Below are positions 26,860 through 36,491 of a stretch of 64,000 nt of DNA, in pieces. The position numbers were made by a program, and so were the translations under genes. Every line of letters starts with the position of its first letter. Positions within the stretch are counted from its first letter, which is position 1. The notes under the pieces are model-generated. The model was not told where the DNA came from, made no database searches, and worked only from the letters and a program-made list of their open reading frames with translations. Source of the stretch: CAIKMD01 sp963803265 (GTDB taxonomy: Bacteria; Pseudomonadota; Alphaproteobacteria; ATCC43930; CGMCC-115725); the NCBI GenBank assembly GCA_963803265.1, contig CAWDLZ010000002.1:310001-374000 (forward strand), written 5' to 3'.

Positions 26860-28398
26860 AAGCCGAGACCGCGCGCGGCCGCAACGGCATCGTCGCGACC
26901 GGCCACGGACTGGCCAGCGAGGCGGCGCTCGGCGTCTTGCGCGACGGCGGCAACGCGGCGGACGCCGCGGTCGCCGCCGCGCTGGTTCTCGCGGTGGTCT
27001 GTCCCTATGCGGTGACCCTCGGCGGCGATGTCTATGCCCTCGTCTACGATCCGAGGAGCGGCGCGGTTTCGGGCCTCAACGGCACCGGGCGCTCGCCTGC
27101 CGCGGCGACGTCATCCCGCTTTGCCGCCGCCGTTCCCGGAACAGGCGCGCTCTCGGCCACGATCCCCGGCTTGTTGCGCGGCCTGGCCGATCTTGCCGCG
27201 CGCTTCGGCACGCGCGAGCTCGCCGCGCTGATGGCGCCTGCGATCGGTTGTGCCGAGGCCGGCTTTCCCGTCTACCGGATTCTCGCCGCCAATACCGCCC
27301 AGCGCGCCGAGCTGCTCGCGAAGAATTCGGCGGCAAAGGCGCTGTTTCTGCCGGGCGGCAAGCCGCTGGCCGAAGGTGCGCGCTTCGTTCAGCCCGAGCT
27401 CGCGGCCGTCCTGCGCGACGTTGCCCGGCGCGGCGTCGAGGAATTCTATCGCGGCGAGACCGCCCGGCGCATGGCGGCGGCTAGCGCCGCCATTGGCGGT
27501 CTGTTCGTCGCCGAGGATTTCGCCGGTCACCAGTCTCTGTGGCAGGCGCCGATCGCCGCGCCGTTCTATGGCCACGAGGTCATGACCATGCCGCCCAATT
27601 CCTACGGCGCGACGCTGCTCTATCAGCTCCTCGACCTCGAAGCCGGGAACATCGCGGCGTTCGATCCGAACGGGCTCGACTTCGTCCTCAAGGGCTACGC
27701 GGCGCGGCGCGGCGCTTACAGGGAGGCGGCCGGCTTGATCGCCGATCCACGTTTCGCCGAGGAAAAGCTGAGGCACGCGCTCGCCGCGGCGATCGCCGAG
27801 GACGGCGGCGCGACCGCCGCGCCGATGGTGCCAGAGTCGCGCGACCGTTGCACCAGCTGCGCCGTCGCGATCGACCGGGACGGCATGGCGGTGTCGCTCA
27901 TTGCCAGCGTGTCGGCGCCCTATGGTGCCGGGGTGGTCGCTCGAGGGCACCGGGATCCTGCTCAACAACCGCATGGCGGGCTTCAACGCCGATCCCGCCA
28001 GCGCCAATGGCGTCGCGCCGATGAAGCGCCCGGCCAATACGCTGGCACCGTGCCTGGTGATGAAGGACGGCCGTCTTTTCATGACGATCGGCACGCCGGG
28101 CACGGTCGGACAGACCTGCACCCTGGCGCAGGTCCTGGCGCGGGTTCTCGCCTGCGGCGAGGACGCGGCCGAGGCTGCCGCGGCGCCGCGCTGGTCGGTC
28201 GATTTCCAAGGCAAGCTGGTGGTCGAGGACGGCATGGACGAAGCGCTCCGTGGCGCCGTGCAAGCGCGGAACGCCGACGCGAAAACGATGCCCACCGGCT
28301 GGATCAGTTTCGGCTCGATTAAGCTGGCGATGGCCGAGCCGGATGGCTATCGCGGCGTCGCCGATCACCGCCGCAGCGCTACGACCATGGGCTGGTAG
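26856..28398 (+). CDS. ggt: Gamma-glutamyltransferase-family Ntn hydrolase (one frameshift)
   Basis: About 513 residues after removing one G from the GGGG run at 27930-27933. The large-chain start GLASEAALGVLRDGGNAADAAVA and the processing site with the nucleophile Thr in CTSCAVAIDRDG (family: T-T-x-x-x-x-x-D) are present, followed by GTGILLNNRM in the small chain. No signal peptide is evident, unlike typical periplasmic GGT. It overlaps the ATPase stop (GTGA), so belongs to the same operon; it may remove a glutamyl or acyl group from the imported compound or a glutathione conjugate. Confidence 0.85.
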
Positions 28399-28519
28399 TG
28401 AGAACAATCGCCTATAAGCCGCGCTTATGCGCGCATCCGGAATTCCTTTTTGCGTCGGTGGCCGCGGCTTTCTAGCATCGGCGATGACCGGCGGGAGCCG
28501 CGAGAAACAGGAGAGTTTG

Positions 28520-29706
28520 ATGCGAAATGGGTATCGGGTCATCGACGCGGACAGCCACGTCACGCCTTCGCTCGAAGTGCTACCACCGCTATGCCGGCAA
28601 GGCGGTGAAAGAGCGCTGGGACGAATTGACGCCCTATGTTCGGGAGATGAACTCGCCCGAGGGCCGCGGCCACCCGAAAAGCCCGTGGCACACCATCAAG
28701 GTGAACCCGATTCCCTATAACCGCATCGCCGGCCAGAAGCCCGGCGCTGAAAAGGCCGAGAAGGGCGGCGCGGGCGCGGTCGAAGGCCGCGTCGTCAATA
28801 TCTCGCAATCCGTCTGCCACGAGGGCATCCAGCACGACAATCCGACCGGCCGGCTCGAAGACATGGACCTCGAAGGCGTCAACGTCAATCTGCTGATCCC
28901 CGGCACCTGGGCGCCGGCATCGAGCGCGCTCGACCCGGCGATCACCACCGGGCTTTACGACGCCTATCACACCTACATGCGCGATTTTTGCAGCGCCGAC
29001 ACCAACCGCCTCAAGGGGCTGTTCCTGGCGCCCGGCAAGAACATCCCCTGGGCGGTGAGCGAGCTCAAGAAATGGGGCAAGGAAAGCTGGCTCTCCTGCG
29101 TATGGCCGTCGCTGCCCGAGGGCATGTCGATCGACGATCCCGATCTCGACCCGCTGTGGGAAGTGATGAACGATCTCCATTTGCCGATCATGCATCACAG
29201 CTTTTTTTACGAGCCGCCCTATTTCCCGGGCTATCGCGACATTTGGGGCAATTCCGCGATCGCGCGCGCGGCCGCGCATCCCTGGGGCGCGCAGCGCTCG
29301 CTCGCCTATGTCATCGCGGGCGGCATTCTCGACCGCTATCCCAACATCAAGGTCGGCTATTCCGAGACCGGCCATGGCTGGCTGCCGAGTTGGCTGTTGC
29401 GGCTGGACAGCCAGGTGCATTACGTCAAGGGCGTCGTTCCGAAGCTCAAATACCTGCCGACCGAATATGCCAAGCAGGGCCGTATCTGCATCTGCATCGA
29501 GTCTCACGAAGGCCCGCTGATGACCAAGGCGGTGTTCGACATTCTTGGCGACAAGGTGTTGATGTACGCCTCGGACTTCCCGCATCCGGAAAGCGATTGG
29601 CCGCACTCCGTCGAACAACGTGCTGAAATGGGGTAACATCCTCGGCCCGTCCCTGATGAAGAACCTGCTTTCGGCCAATGCCGACGCCTATCTTCGGATG
29701 AGCTAA
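28520..29706 (+). CDS. Metal-dependent amidohydrolase, ACMSD-like (two frameshifts)
   Basis: About 394 residues if one surplus base is dropped at 28580-28583 and another near 29613. It starts MRNGYRVIDADSHVTPS, with the D-x-H metal motif of the aminocarboxymuconate-semialdehyde decarboxylase / gamma-resorcylate decarboxylase branch, later IMHHSFFYEPP, KVGYSETGHGW and the catalytic Asp in YASDFPHPESDWP, and ends LLSANADAYLRMS. The ribosome site AGGAGA precedes ATG 28520. These enzymes decarboxylate or hydrolyse aromatic or ring-cleavage acids. First gene of a five-gene run to 31621. Confidence 0.85.
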
Positions 29707-29726
29707 GCCGCGCGAGGGCAAGCGCC

Positions 29727-30164
29727 ATGGATTTCGAGACCGCGATGAAGTTCCTCACCACGGCGAAAGCGATCGGCGCCGCCAAGGGTGTCGAGGTTTC
29801 GGTCGCCATTCACGACGCCGCGGGCCATCCGGTGCTGGTGGCGCGCGGCAAGAAGGATTCCTGGCACGGGCCCTACATGGCGATGGGCAAGGCGCGCCTC
29901 GCCGCCGCGTTCAAGAAATCGACCGCGAAGCTCTTGGAGCAATGGGCCGACCGGCCGCTTTATCCGATGAGCCTCACCGAGATCATTCCCGGCGGCGTCA
30001 CCCTCAATCCGGGCGGCGTGCCGATCTTCGAGAACGGCGTGTGCATCGGCGCCATCGGCGTGGGCGGAAGCTCGCCCGCGGGCGATCACGAGGTCGCGCG
30101 CCAGACGGTCGAGGCCCTGGGCGCGGCCAAGCCCGGCACCGGCAAAGACAAGGACCAGACATGA
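29727..30164 (+). CDS. GlcG/HbpS-family protein (DUF336)
   Basis: The 145-residue protein has the GlcG/HbpS heme-binding fold: KAIGAAKGVEVSVAIHDAAGHPV at the N-terminal half and LNPGGVPIFENGVCIGAIGVGG followed by a hydrophobic end. Such small proteins accompany many organic acid and diol operons; heme or cobalamin/corrinoid-linked roles are proposed for some members. Its stop overlaps the start of the RidA-like gene (ATGA). Confidence 0.85.
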   Translation: MDFETAMKFLTTAKAIGAAKGVEVSVAIHDAAGHPVLVARGKKDSWHGPYMAMGKARLAAAFKKSTAKLLEQWADRPLYPMSLTEIIPGGVTLNPGGVPIFENGVCIGAIGVGGSSPAGDHEVARQTVEALGAAKPGTGKDKDQT

Positions 30165-30544
30165 CGAAGAAGCAGGCCATCCGCACCGATCGCGCGCCGA
30201 CGCCGACGGGTCCCTTCAACCAGGCGATCCGCATCGGCAATCTCGTCTTCACCTCGGGGCAGGCCGGGCGCAACCGCGAGACCGGCAAGATGGGCGATAT
30301 CCACGACCAGGCGCGGCGCTGCATCGGGCATATCGCGGGCGTGCTCGAAGCCGCGGGCAGCTCGCTCGCTGATATCGTCAAGGTCACGGTTTTCTTGCGC
30401 AACGCCGACGATTGGAAGGGCTTCAACGACGAATACGTCAAGCTCATGCCCGAGCCGCTTCCGGCGCGCACTTCCGCCATCGTCCAGCTCAAAGGGCCGG
30501 ACATGCTGTGCGAGATGGAAGTGATCGCCGTCATTCCGGAATGA
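30161..30544 (+). CDS. RidA/YjgF-family enamine/imine deaminase-like protein
   Basis: The 127-residue protein has the RidA trimer fold: GPFNQAIRIGNLVFTSGQAG, a mid helix with CIGHIAGVLEAAGSSLADIVKVTVFL, and the substrate-binding Arg/Glu region PARTSAIVQLKGPDMLCEME. RidA proteins hydrolyse reactive enamines and 2-aminoacrylate; paralogues in catabolic operons act on pathway-specific imines. It is coupled to both neighbours through ATGA overlaps. Confidence 0.9.
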   Translation: MTKKQAIRTDRAPTPTGPFNQAIRIGNLVFTSGQAGRNRETGKMGDIHDQARRCIGHIAGVLEAAGSSLADIVKVTVFLRNADDWKGFNDEYVKLMPEPLPARTSAIVQLKGPDMLCEMEVIAVIPE

Positions 30545-31228
30545 ACGCGATCCCCTTCATCATCCGCCGCGGCGGCAAGGAGACCCGCGCGTCGATCGCG
30601 ATCCGACAGGCCGTGATCGCCGGCTGGACCGGGCGGGACCCGGCGGCGCTCGAGCGGCACATCAAGGAAGCTCGAGGCGCTGGGTGTCGCGCGCCCGGCC
30701 ACGACGCCGATCTTTTATCGCGTGGCGGCGGCCAGGGTCACGACGGCCGCGCTCATCGAAGTGTCCGGGCCGGAGTCCAGCGGCGAGGTCGAATTCGTGC
30801 TGGTCGAGCATGACGGCTCGCTCTATATCGGCGTCGGCTCGGACCACACCGATCGCAAGGTCGAGTCCTATAGCGTCACCGTCTCGAAGCAGATGTGCGA
30901 CAAGCCGATCGCGGGCGAATTATGGGCGTTCGACGAGGTCGCGCCGCATTGGGATCGGCTGACCTTGCGGTCCTGGGCTTGCGACGCCTCGGCCCGGGTG
31001 CTTTATCAGGAAGGCTCGGTCGCCGCGATGCGCGCGCCGCAGGATCTGATCGAGCGGCAAGCGAAAGCGCGCGCGCTGCCCGAGGGCACGGTCATATTTT
31101 GCGGCACGCTCGGGGCCTTGGGCGGGATCAGGCCCGCGCCAAGATTCGAATTCGAATTGGAGGACCCGGTTCTGGGCCGGTCGATCCGTCACGGGTACGA
31201 CGTCGCGGCCCTACCGATTCTCGGCTGA
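30541..31228 (+). CDS. DUF2848 family protein (one frameshift)
   Basis: About 228 residues after removing one A at 30668-30669; the repaired junction reads HIKELEALGVARPATTPIFY, an uninterrupted sequence. Features seen are EFVLVEHDGSLYIGVGSDHTDRK and GTLGALGGIRPAPRFEFELED, which match DUF2848 and resemble the fumarylacetoacetate-hydrolase type fold ending. These genes often neighbour amidase and hydantoinase genes; function is unassigned. It overlaps the RidA-like stop. Confidence 0.8.
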
Positions 31229-31240
31229 AAGGAAGCGCCC

Positions 31241-31621
31241 ATGCCGGTCAACAAGGCTCATGACGAGTTCTACACGCTCGACCTACAGAGCGGATGGCAG
31301 ACCCTCGAGGGCTATCCGCCCGGCATCCAGGAAAAGATCATCTCCGGCGGGCTCGACGAGCGGAACCGGCGCGGCAGCCGCACCCGGCTCCTCAAATTCG
31401 AGCCCGGCGTCTACACCACCGCGCCCTTCGTGCATAATTATTGGGAAGAGGTGTTCCTGGTCACCGGCGATCTCACCGTCGGCAACGACGCGCAAGGGAA
31501 GGGCGGAAAATCCTTTCCGGCCTGGACCTATGCCTGCCGCCCGCCGGGCGCGGCGCACGGCCCGTTTCGCTCCGAGAAGGGCTGCATCCTTCTCGAAATC
31601 CATTATTACGATCCGCCCTGA
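31241..31621 (+). CDS. Single-domain cupin protein
   Basis: The 126-residue protein has one double-stranded beta-helix: FEPGVYTTAPFVHNYWEEVFLVTGDL (first cupin motif, with His and Glu) and CRPPGAAHGPFRSEKGCILLEIHYYD (second motif His). It may bind Fe or Mn and act as dioxygenase, isomerase or chemical sensor. Last gene of the plus-strand run, ending convergently with hyuA. Confidence 0.85.
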   Translation: MPVNKAHDEFYTLDLQSGWQTLEGYPPGIQEKIISGGLDERNRRGSRTRLLKFEPGVYTTAPFVHNYWEEVFLVTGDLTVGNDAQGKGGKSFPAWTYACRPPGAAHGPFRSEKGCILLEIHYYDPP

Positions 31622-31635
31622 GGCGGGCGCCTTTT
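31613..31635 (+). terminator. Possible terminator of the amidohydrolase-cupin run
   Basis: CCGCC (31613-31617) pairs with GGCGG (31622-31626) across a CTGA loop that includes the cupin stop codon; GCGCCTTTT follows. Short but placed at a convergent gene end. Confidence 0.4.
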
Positions 31636-33731
31636 ACTTCTTGGCCGGCGCGCCCACCGCAATCGCGAGATTGCCGTATTCGTTGAACCGTGAGCCGGTC
31701 GCCGGGCAGGACAACGGTGGTCGAGGCGTGGCCTCCTCGACGAGCGCCGGCCCTGCGATCTCGTTGCCGGTGAGCAATCCGGTCCGCGCATAGGTCGGCG
31801 TCGCGACAAAGCCCTTCGACTCCGCGAAATAGACTTGGCGCGCGCCGGTGAAGGCGGCTTTCGCCGGCCCTTTCGTGCCCGCCGCGATTTTCTCGTGCGG
31901 CGGCTTGCGCATCACGCCGGTGACGGTCGAGCGCAGGCTGACGATCTCGGCGCGCTCCTCGGGCGCGTTGGTGCCGTAGCGCAACAGGTGCATGTCGTCG
32001 AACGCGCGCTTGATGCCATCGCGGTCGCGCGCGGCAAAGAGCGCCATCGGCAGCTCGACCGTCACGGCATGCTCTTGGCCGACATAGCGCATGTCGGCGG
32101 CGCGCGCGATCGTCACCTCGAGCGGGGTGACCGAGGCGTTGGCGACGTCCTGCCGGCCGCGCGCCTCGATCTCGCCATAGATGCGCTCGATATCGTCGAA
32201 GGAAGCGCTCTCGAGCCGCGTGAACCAGCTCCGCACATAATCGTAGCGCAGGTCCGAGAACAGCATGCCGAAGGCCGAGAACACGCCCGGCGCGCGCGGA
32301 ATGACGACGCGGCGAATGCCGAGCTCGCGCGCGATCGCGGTGGCGTGGAGCGGCCCCGCGCCGCCATAGGCGACGAGCGCGAAATCGCCGACATCGAGGC
32401 CGCGCTCGGTGGTAACGGCTTTGACCGCATAGGACATGGCGGTGGTCGCGATGCGCAGGATGCCGTTGGCGGCGTCGGTCATCGCCAGGTCGAGCGGATC
32501 GGCCACGTGCTTCGTTAACGCGCGCTCGGCCGCCGCGACATCGAGCGTCATTTCCCCGCCGAGAAACCGATCCGCGCCTAGGCGTCCGAGCGCCAGGTTC
32601 GCGTCGGTCACGGTGGGCGCGGTGCCGCCCAGTCCATAGCAGGCCGGGCCGGGCGCGGCACCCGCGCTTTGCGGACCGACGCGCAGCATCCCGTCCTCGA
32701 CGCGCGCGAGCGAGCCGCCGCCGGTGCCGACCTCGAAAATATCCATCATCGCGATCTGCACCGGCAGCGCGGTGTTGTAGCCGCCAAGAAGCGCCGCGCC
32801 GGTCGTCAGCGCCTCGCCCTCGTGGATGACGCCCGCCTTCGCGGTGGTGCCGCCCATGTCGAAGGCGATCGCATTGGCGAGGCCGATCGCATGGCACAGC
32901 GCGCGGGTGCCGATCACTCCCGCCGCTGGCCCCGATTCCATCATGCGTACGCATTGCGCGCGCGCCTGCTCGGCCTCGTAGAGCCCGCCCGTCAACTGCA
33001 CGACGAGGAACGAGCCGTGGCATCCTTCCTCGCGCAGATGGGTCTCGATGTCGGCCAGATAGGCCTTAACGCGCGGCCCGATATAGGCGTTGGCGGCAAC
33101 CGTCGAGCAGCGCTCGAACTCGCGATATTCCTGCGATAACTCGTGGCTCGCCGAGACGAAGAGCCGGGGATGGTCGCGCTGCAATATCGCCTTGGCGCGG
33201 GCTTCGTGCGCGGGGTTGCGATAGCTGTGCAGGAAGAGGATCGCGACGGCCTCGATGGCGAGCTCTTCGAAGCGCCGCCCGAGGGCTAGGATCTCGTCGT
33301 CGTCGAGGGCGACGCGTACGGAGCCGTCGGCGAGAATGCGCTCGTTCGCCTCGAAGCGCAGCGCGCGCTCGATGAGCGGCCGGTGCTTCTGGAAAAAAAG
33401 ATTGTACGAATCCGGCCGGTTGACGCGTCCGATCTCGTAGATGTCGCGAAAGCCCTTTGTCGTGATGAGCGCCGTCTTGGCGCCGGTGCGCTCGAGCAGC
33501 GTGTTGATCGCGATGGTCGAGCCGTGGAGGAAGAGGCCGGCCCTTTCATACTCCGCGCCGGCCTTCGAGACGCCGGCATAGATGCCGTTGAACGAGATGC
33601 GCGGGCGTCGTCAGGCTCTTGCCCAGCAAGAGCCGGCCGGTTTCCTCGTCGAACGCCGCGACATCCGTGAAAGTGCCGCCGATATCGGTCCCGAGCCGGA
33701 GATTTCCGGCCGGACGCGGTTGATCCGCCAT
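31634..33731 (-). CDS. hyuA: Hydantoinase A / 5-oxoprolinase N-terminal family protein HyuA (one frameshift)
   Basis: About 698 residues after dropping one base near 33599-33602. The N-terminus has LGTDIGGTFTDVAAFDEETG, the actin-fold phosphate-binding loop typical of the family, and the continuation includes RTGAKTALITTKGFRDIYEIGR, AFDMGGTTAKAG and GTGGGSLARVEDGMLRVGP. With HyuB it forms an ATP-dependent hydrolase or carboxylase (N-methylhydantoinase, 5-oxoprolinase, acetone or acetophenone carboxylase). It is transcribed divergently from hyuB across 141 bases, where these two genes are usually adjacent on one strand. Confidence 0.88.
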
Positions 33732-33872
33732 GAAGCTGGTGCCTCCCCAACGAACAATGGGCGGCAACTTAGAGGGCGGCCCGCGCCGGCGCAATTCGGC
33801 GCGAGAAGAATTGGCATTTTACCGCGCGCCGCCGCATGATGGCGGCGCTGAAAAGTGCCGGAGGCTTATCTG

Positions 33873-35630
33873 ATGCCCGATACTGCGGCGCCGCGCAACC
33901 GGCGCGCCGACCCCATCGTCACCGAGATCGTGCGCTCGGGCGTTCTCGCCGTCACCGGCGAGATGAAGACCAATCTCATGCGCACCGCCTACAATCTCAT
34001 CATTTACGAAGCGCTCGATTTCACCTGCGGCCTCTTCAGCGCCGACGGGCGCACCGTGTCGATCGGCCTCGGTCTGCCGATGTTCATCCGCGGCATGGGC
34101 GAGACGATCAAGGCCGAGCTCAAGCATTTCGGCGACGACATCGAGCCGGGCGACATCCTCGTCACCAACGACGCCTATCTCACCGGCAGCCATCTCAATC
34201 ATGTCACCCTGTCGGTGCCGATCTTTCACGGCGGCAAGCTGATCGCCTTCTCGTGCTGCATGGCGCATTGGCTCGACATCGGCGGCGTGCTCGCCGGCGT
34301 CACCACCGACATCTATTCCGAGGGGCTGCAGATCCCCATGGTGAAATTGCACCGCGCGGGCAAGGTCAATCAGGACGTGGTCGATTTCATCCGCATGAAC
34401 GTGCGGGTGCCCGAGCGGGCGATGGGCGATCTGCGCGCGCAGATAACGGCGGTGAAGACCGGCGAGAAGCGCTTTCTCGAGCTGGTCGAGCGCTATGGCG
34501 CAGACGAGGTGCTCGCGTCGATCGACGAGATCATGGACCGCTCGGAAGACGCCGCGCGGGCGCGCACCGCGACCATCCCCGACGGCGTCTACGAGGCCGA
34601 ATCCTTCATGGACGATGATGGCTTCGATATCGGCAAGCGCGTGCCGATCAAGGTGAAAGTCACGGTCGCGGGCGACAAGATGACCATCGACCTTACCGAG
34701 GTCAGCTTGCAGGTGCGCGGCTTTTATAACTCCGGCTACAGCACGGCCTTCGCGTGCGCGCAGGTCGCCTATAAATGCCTCACCTCGCCGACCGACTATC
34801 CGATCAACGATGGCAGCTTCCGCTCGCTCGAGGTGATCGCACCGCCCGGCCGGGTGGTCACGGCGGTGAAGCCCGCGGCGATGCGGCGCTGGATGACCTT
34901 CCCGATGACCGTCGTGGACACGGTGTTCAAGGCAGTGGCGCCCGCCATCCCCGACCGCGTGGCGGCGGGGCATCACGCCGACCTGATCATCGCCCAGCTC
35001 ATCGGCGTCACCCAAAACCAGCTCATCATCGCGGGGCTCAGCCATGCCGGCGGCGGCTGGGGCGCGAAGAAGACCGAGGACGGCGTCAGCGCGACCATCG
35101 CGATGAATGACGGCGACACGCATAACAGCCCTATCGAGCTCCTGGAGGTCAAATACCCGCTCTTCGCCGAGCGCTACGAGCTGGTGCCGGATTCGGGCGG
35201 CGCCGGGCGCCATCGCGGCGGATTGGGCGTTCACCGCGCGGTGCAGCCGCTGACCGAATTGAGGTTGACGAGCCATATCGAGCGTTCGCAATGCAAGCCC
35301 TGGGGGCTCTTCGGCGGGCACGAGGCGATGCCCAACGCCCTGTTCCTGCGGAAAGACGGCAAGGAGCTCGGCGATCTGCCCAGCGCCAAGGCCTTCACTC
35401 TGCCGCTGAAGCCCGGCGATTCGGTCACCATCCGTGGCGGCGGTGGCGGCGGTTATGGCGATCCCACCCTGCGCGAAACCGAGAAGGTCCGCGAGGACGT
35501 CTATCAGGGCTATGTCTCGCTCGAAGCCGCGCGCGCGCTTTACGGCGTCGTCATCGACGCCGAAAGCCTCGCCGTCGATGAAGCGGCGACGCGAGATTTG
35601 CGCGCGGCGATGCGCGCGGCGACGGCATGA
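33873..35630 (+). CDS. hyuB: Hydantoinase B / oxoprolinase C-terminal family protein HyuB
   Basis: The intact 585-residue protein shows the family signatures: MKTNLMRTAYNLIIYEALDFT, GDILVTNDAYLTGSHLNH, DIGGVLAGVTTDIYSEGLQIP, and SGGAGRHRGGLGVHR near the C-terminus. ATG 33873 follows GGAGG; the frame is open upstream to 33855. It should pair with HyuA (31634-33731) in one enzyme. Substrate cannot be fixed, but the absence of a third small subunit argues against a classical acetone carboxylase. Confidence 0.92.
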   Translation: MPDTAAPRNRRADPIVTEIVRSGVLAVTGEMKTNLMRTAYNLIIYEALDFTCGLFSADGRTVSIGLGLPMFIRGMGETIKAELKHFGDDIEPGDILVTNDAYLTGSHLNHVTLSVPIFHGGKLIAFSCCMAHWLDIGGVLAGVTTDIYSEGLQIPMVKLHRAGKVNQDVVDFIRMNVRVPERAMGDLRAQITAVKTGEKRFLELVERYGADEVLASIDEIMDRSEDAARARTATIPDGVYEAESFMDDDGFDIGKRVPIKVKVTVAGDKMTIDLTEVSLQVRGFYNSGYSTAFACAQVAYKCLTSPTDYPINDGSFRSLEVIAPPGRVVTAVKPAAMRRWMTFPMTVVDTVFKAVAPAIPDRVAAGHHADLIIAQLIGVTQNQLIIAGLSHAGGGWGAKKTEDGVSATIAMNDGDTHNSPIELLEVKYPLFAERYELVPDSGGAGRHRGGLGVHRAVQPLTELRLTSHIERSQCKPWGLFGGHEAMPNALFLRKDGKELGDLPSAKAFTLPLKPGDSVTIRGGGGGGYGDPTLRETEKVREDVYQGYVSLEAARALYGVVIDAESLAVDEAATRDLRAAMRAATA

Positions 35631-35648
35631 AGATCGTGCACCCTTCGT

Positions 35649-35740
35649 CCCTCGACAGGCTCGGGATGAGGAAGCTCAGGGCAAGGAAAAAGCCGAGGAT
35701 GGCATTAAGAAAATCTTCCTCGGCCTGAGCCTATCGAAGG
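35649..35740. repeat. Extragenic imperfect inverted repeat (REP-like element)
   Basis: A 26-base left arm (35649-35674, CCCTCGACAGGCTCGGGATG...) pairs with the right arm (35715-35740) at about 21 positions, with an inner GCCGAGGAT / ATCTTCCTCGGC pairing. The core (TTCGACAGGCTCAGG-like) is a word I know from many alphaproteobacterial intergenic repeats. It sits between the convergent hyuB and isochorismatase-like genes and can also act as a terminator. Confidence 0.6.
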
Positions 35741-35769
35741 CCGCAAATGCCGCCGATCCCGCGTGATCT

Positions 35770-36468
35770 CTACTCGGCTGCCGCTTTTGCCCTGACCAAA
35801 CGCTCGATCACCTCGTCGGTTGACATCACGTCGCCGAAGATGCGCAGGATGTTGGCGAGGGTGGCGTTGTGCTCGTCATCCGTGGCCGCGGCATTGGCGT
35901 CCGACACCATCACCGTCTTGTAGTTGAGCATCATCGCGTCGCGCGCGGTCGACTCGCAGCAGGTGTTCGTGACCGTGCCGGTAACCAGCACGGTGTCGAT
36001 TCCGCGCGCCTCGAGCAGCGGCGCGAGCTCCGATGAGCCCTGGATGAAGGCGCTGAACCGGTTCTTCTCGACCTTTGGGTCTTGGGGTCGCACGTCGAGC
36101 CCGTCATAGAGCGCCTGGCCATGCGTGCCGCGCCCCAGGCGTTTCAGCCCCTCGGCGCGATTGGCCGAATTGGAGACGTGATCGTAGAACACGCTCCAGG
36201 TCTCCTGGTCCTTCTCGGTATGGGTCATCTGGATCCACACGACAATGCCGCCGGCCGCGCGCGTCGCCTTCGCCAAGCGATTGACGTTGGGCACGATCTC
36301 GCGCGCCAACGGAACCTCGGTGGGATAGGGCGGCAGCATGAAGACGTTCTGAAGATCGACCACGAGGAGCGCGGTCGAGGCGCCATTCAACCGGTCGAAG
36401 GCATGAAGCTTGCCGCGCGATTTCACGACGCGGGCAGCGATGTCGTCGGGGATCGCGATCTTATGCAT
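35770..36468 (-). CDS. Isochorismatase-family cysteine hydrolase
   Basis: The 232-residue protein carries the Asp of the triad in ALLVVDLQNVF, a Lys in EKNRFSAF, and the nucleophile Cys in VTGTVTNTCCEST after the usual cis-peptide region. ATG 36468 has AGGAGG eight bases upstream. Relatives include N-carbamoylsarcosine amidase, nicotinamidase and maleamate amidohydrolase; the latter would fit N-heterocycle degradation together with the molybdenum hydroxylase upstream. Last gene of the operon from 40087. Confidence 0.9.
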   Translation of the reverse strand: MHKIAIPDDIAARVVKSRGKLHAFDRLNGASTALLVVDLQNVFMLPPYPTEVPLAREIVPNVNRLAKATRAAGGIVVWIQMTHTEKDQETWSVFYDHVSNSANRAEGLKRLGRGTHGQALYDGLDVRPQDPKVEKNRFSAFIQGSSELAPLLEARGIDTVLVTGTVTNTCCESTARDAMMLNYKTVMVSDANAAATDDEHNATLANILRIFGDVMSTDEVIERLVRAKAAAE

Positions 36469-36491
36469 GGCTTTCCTCCTGCTGGTCGAAC

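Noticed and set aside
31634..35630. Acetone or acetophenone carboxylase
   Set aside because: HyuA and HyuB relatives are present but the extra small subunits of those carboxylases are missing and the genes are divergent.
35649..35740. CRISPR-like repeat
   Set aside because: Only one inverted pair, no regular spacers and no cas genes. I found no CRISPR array anywhere in the window.
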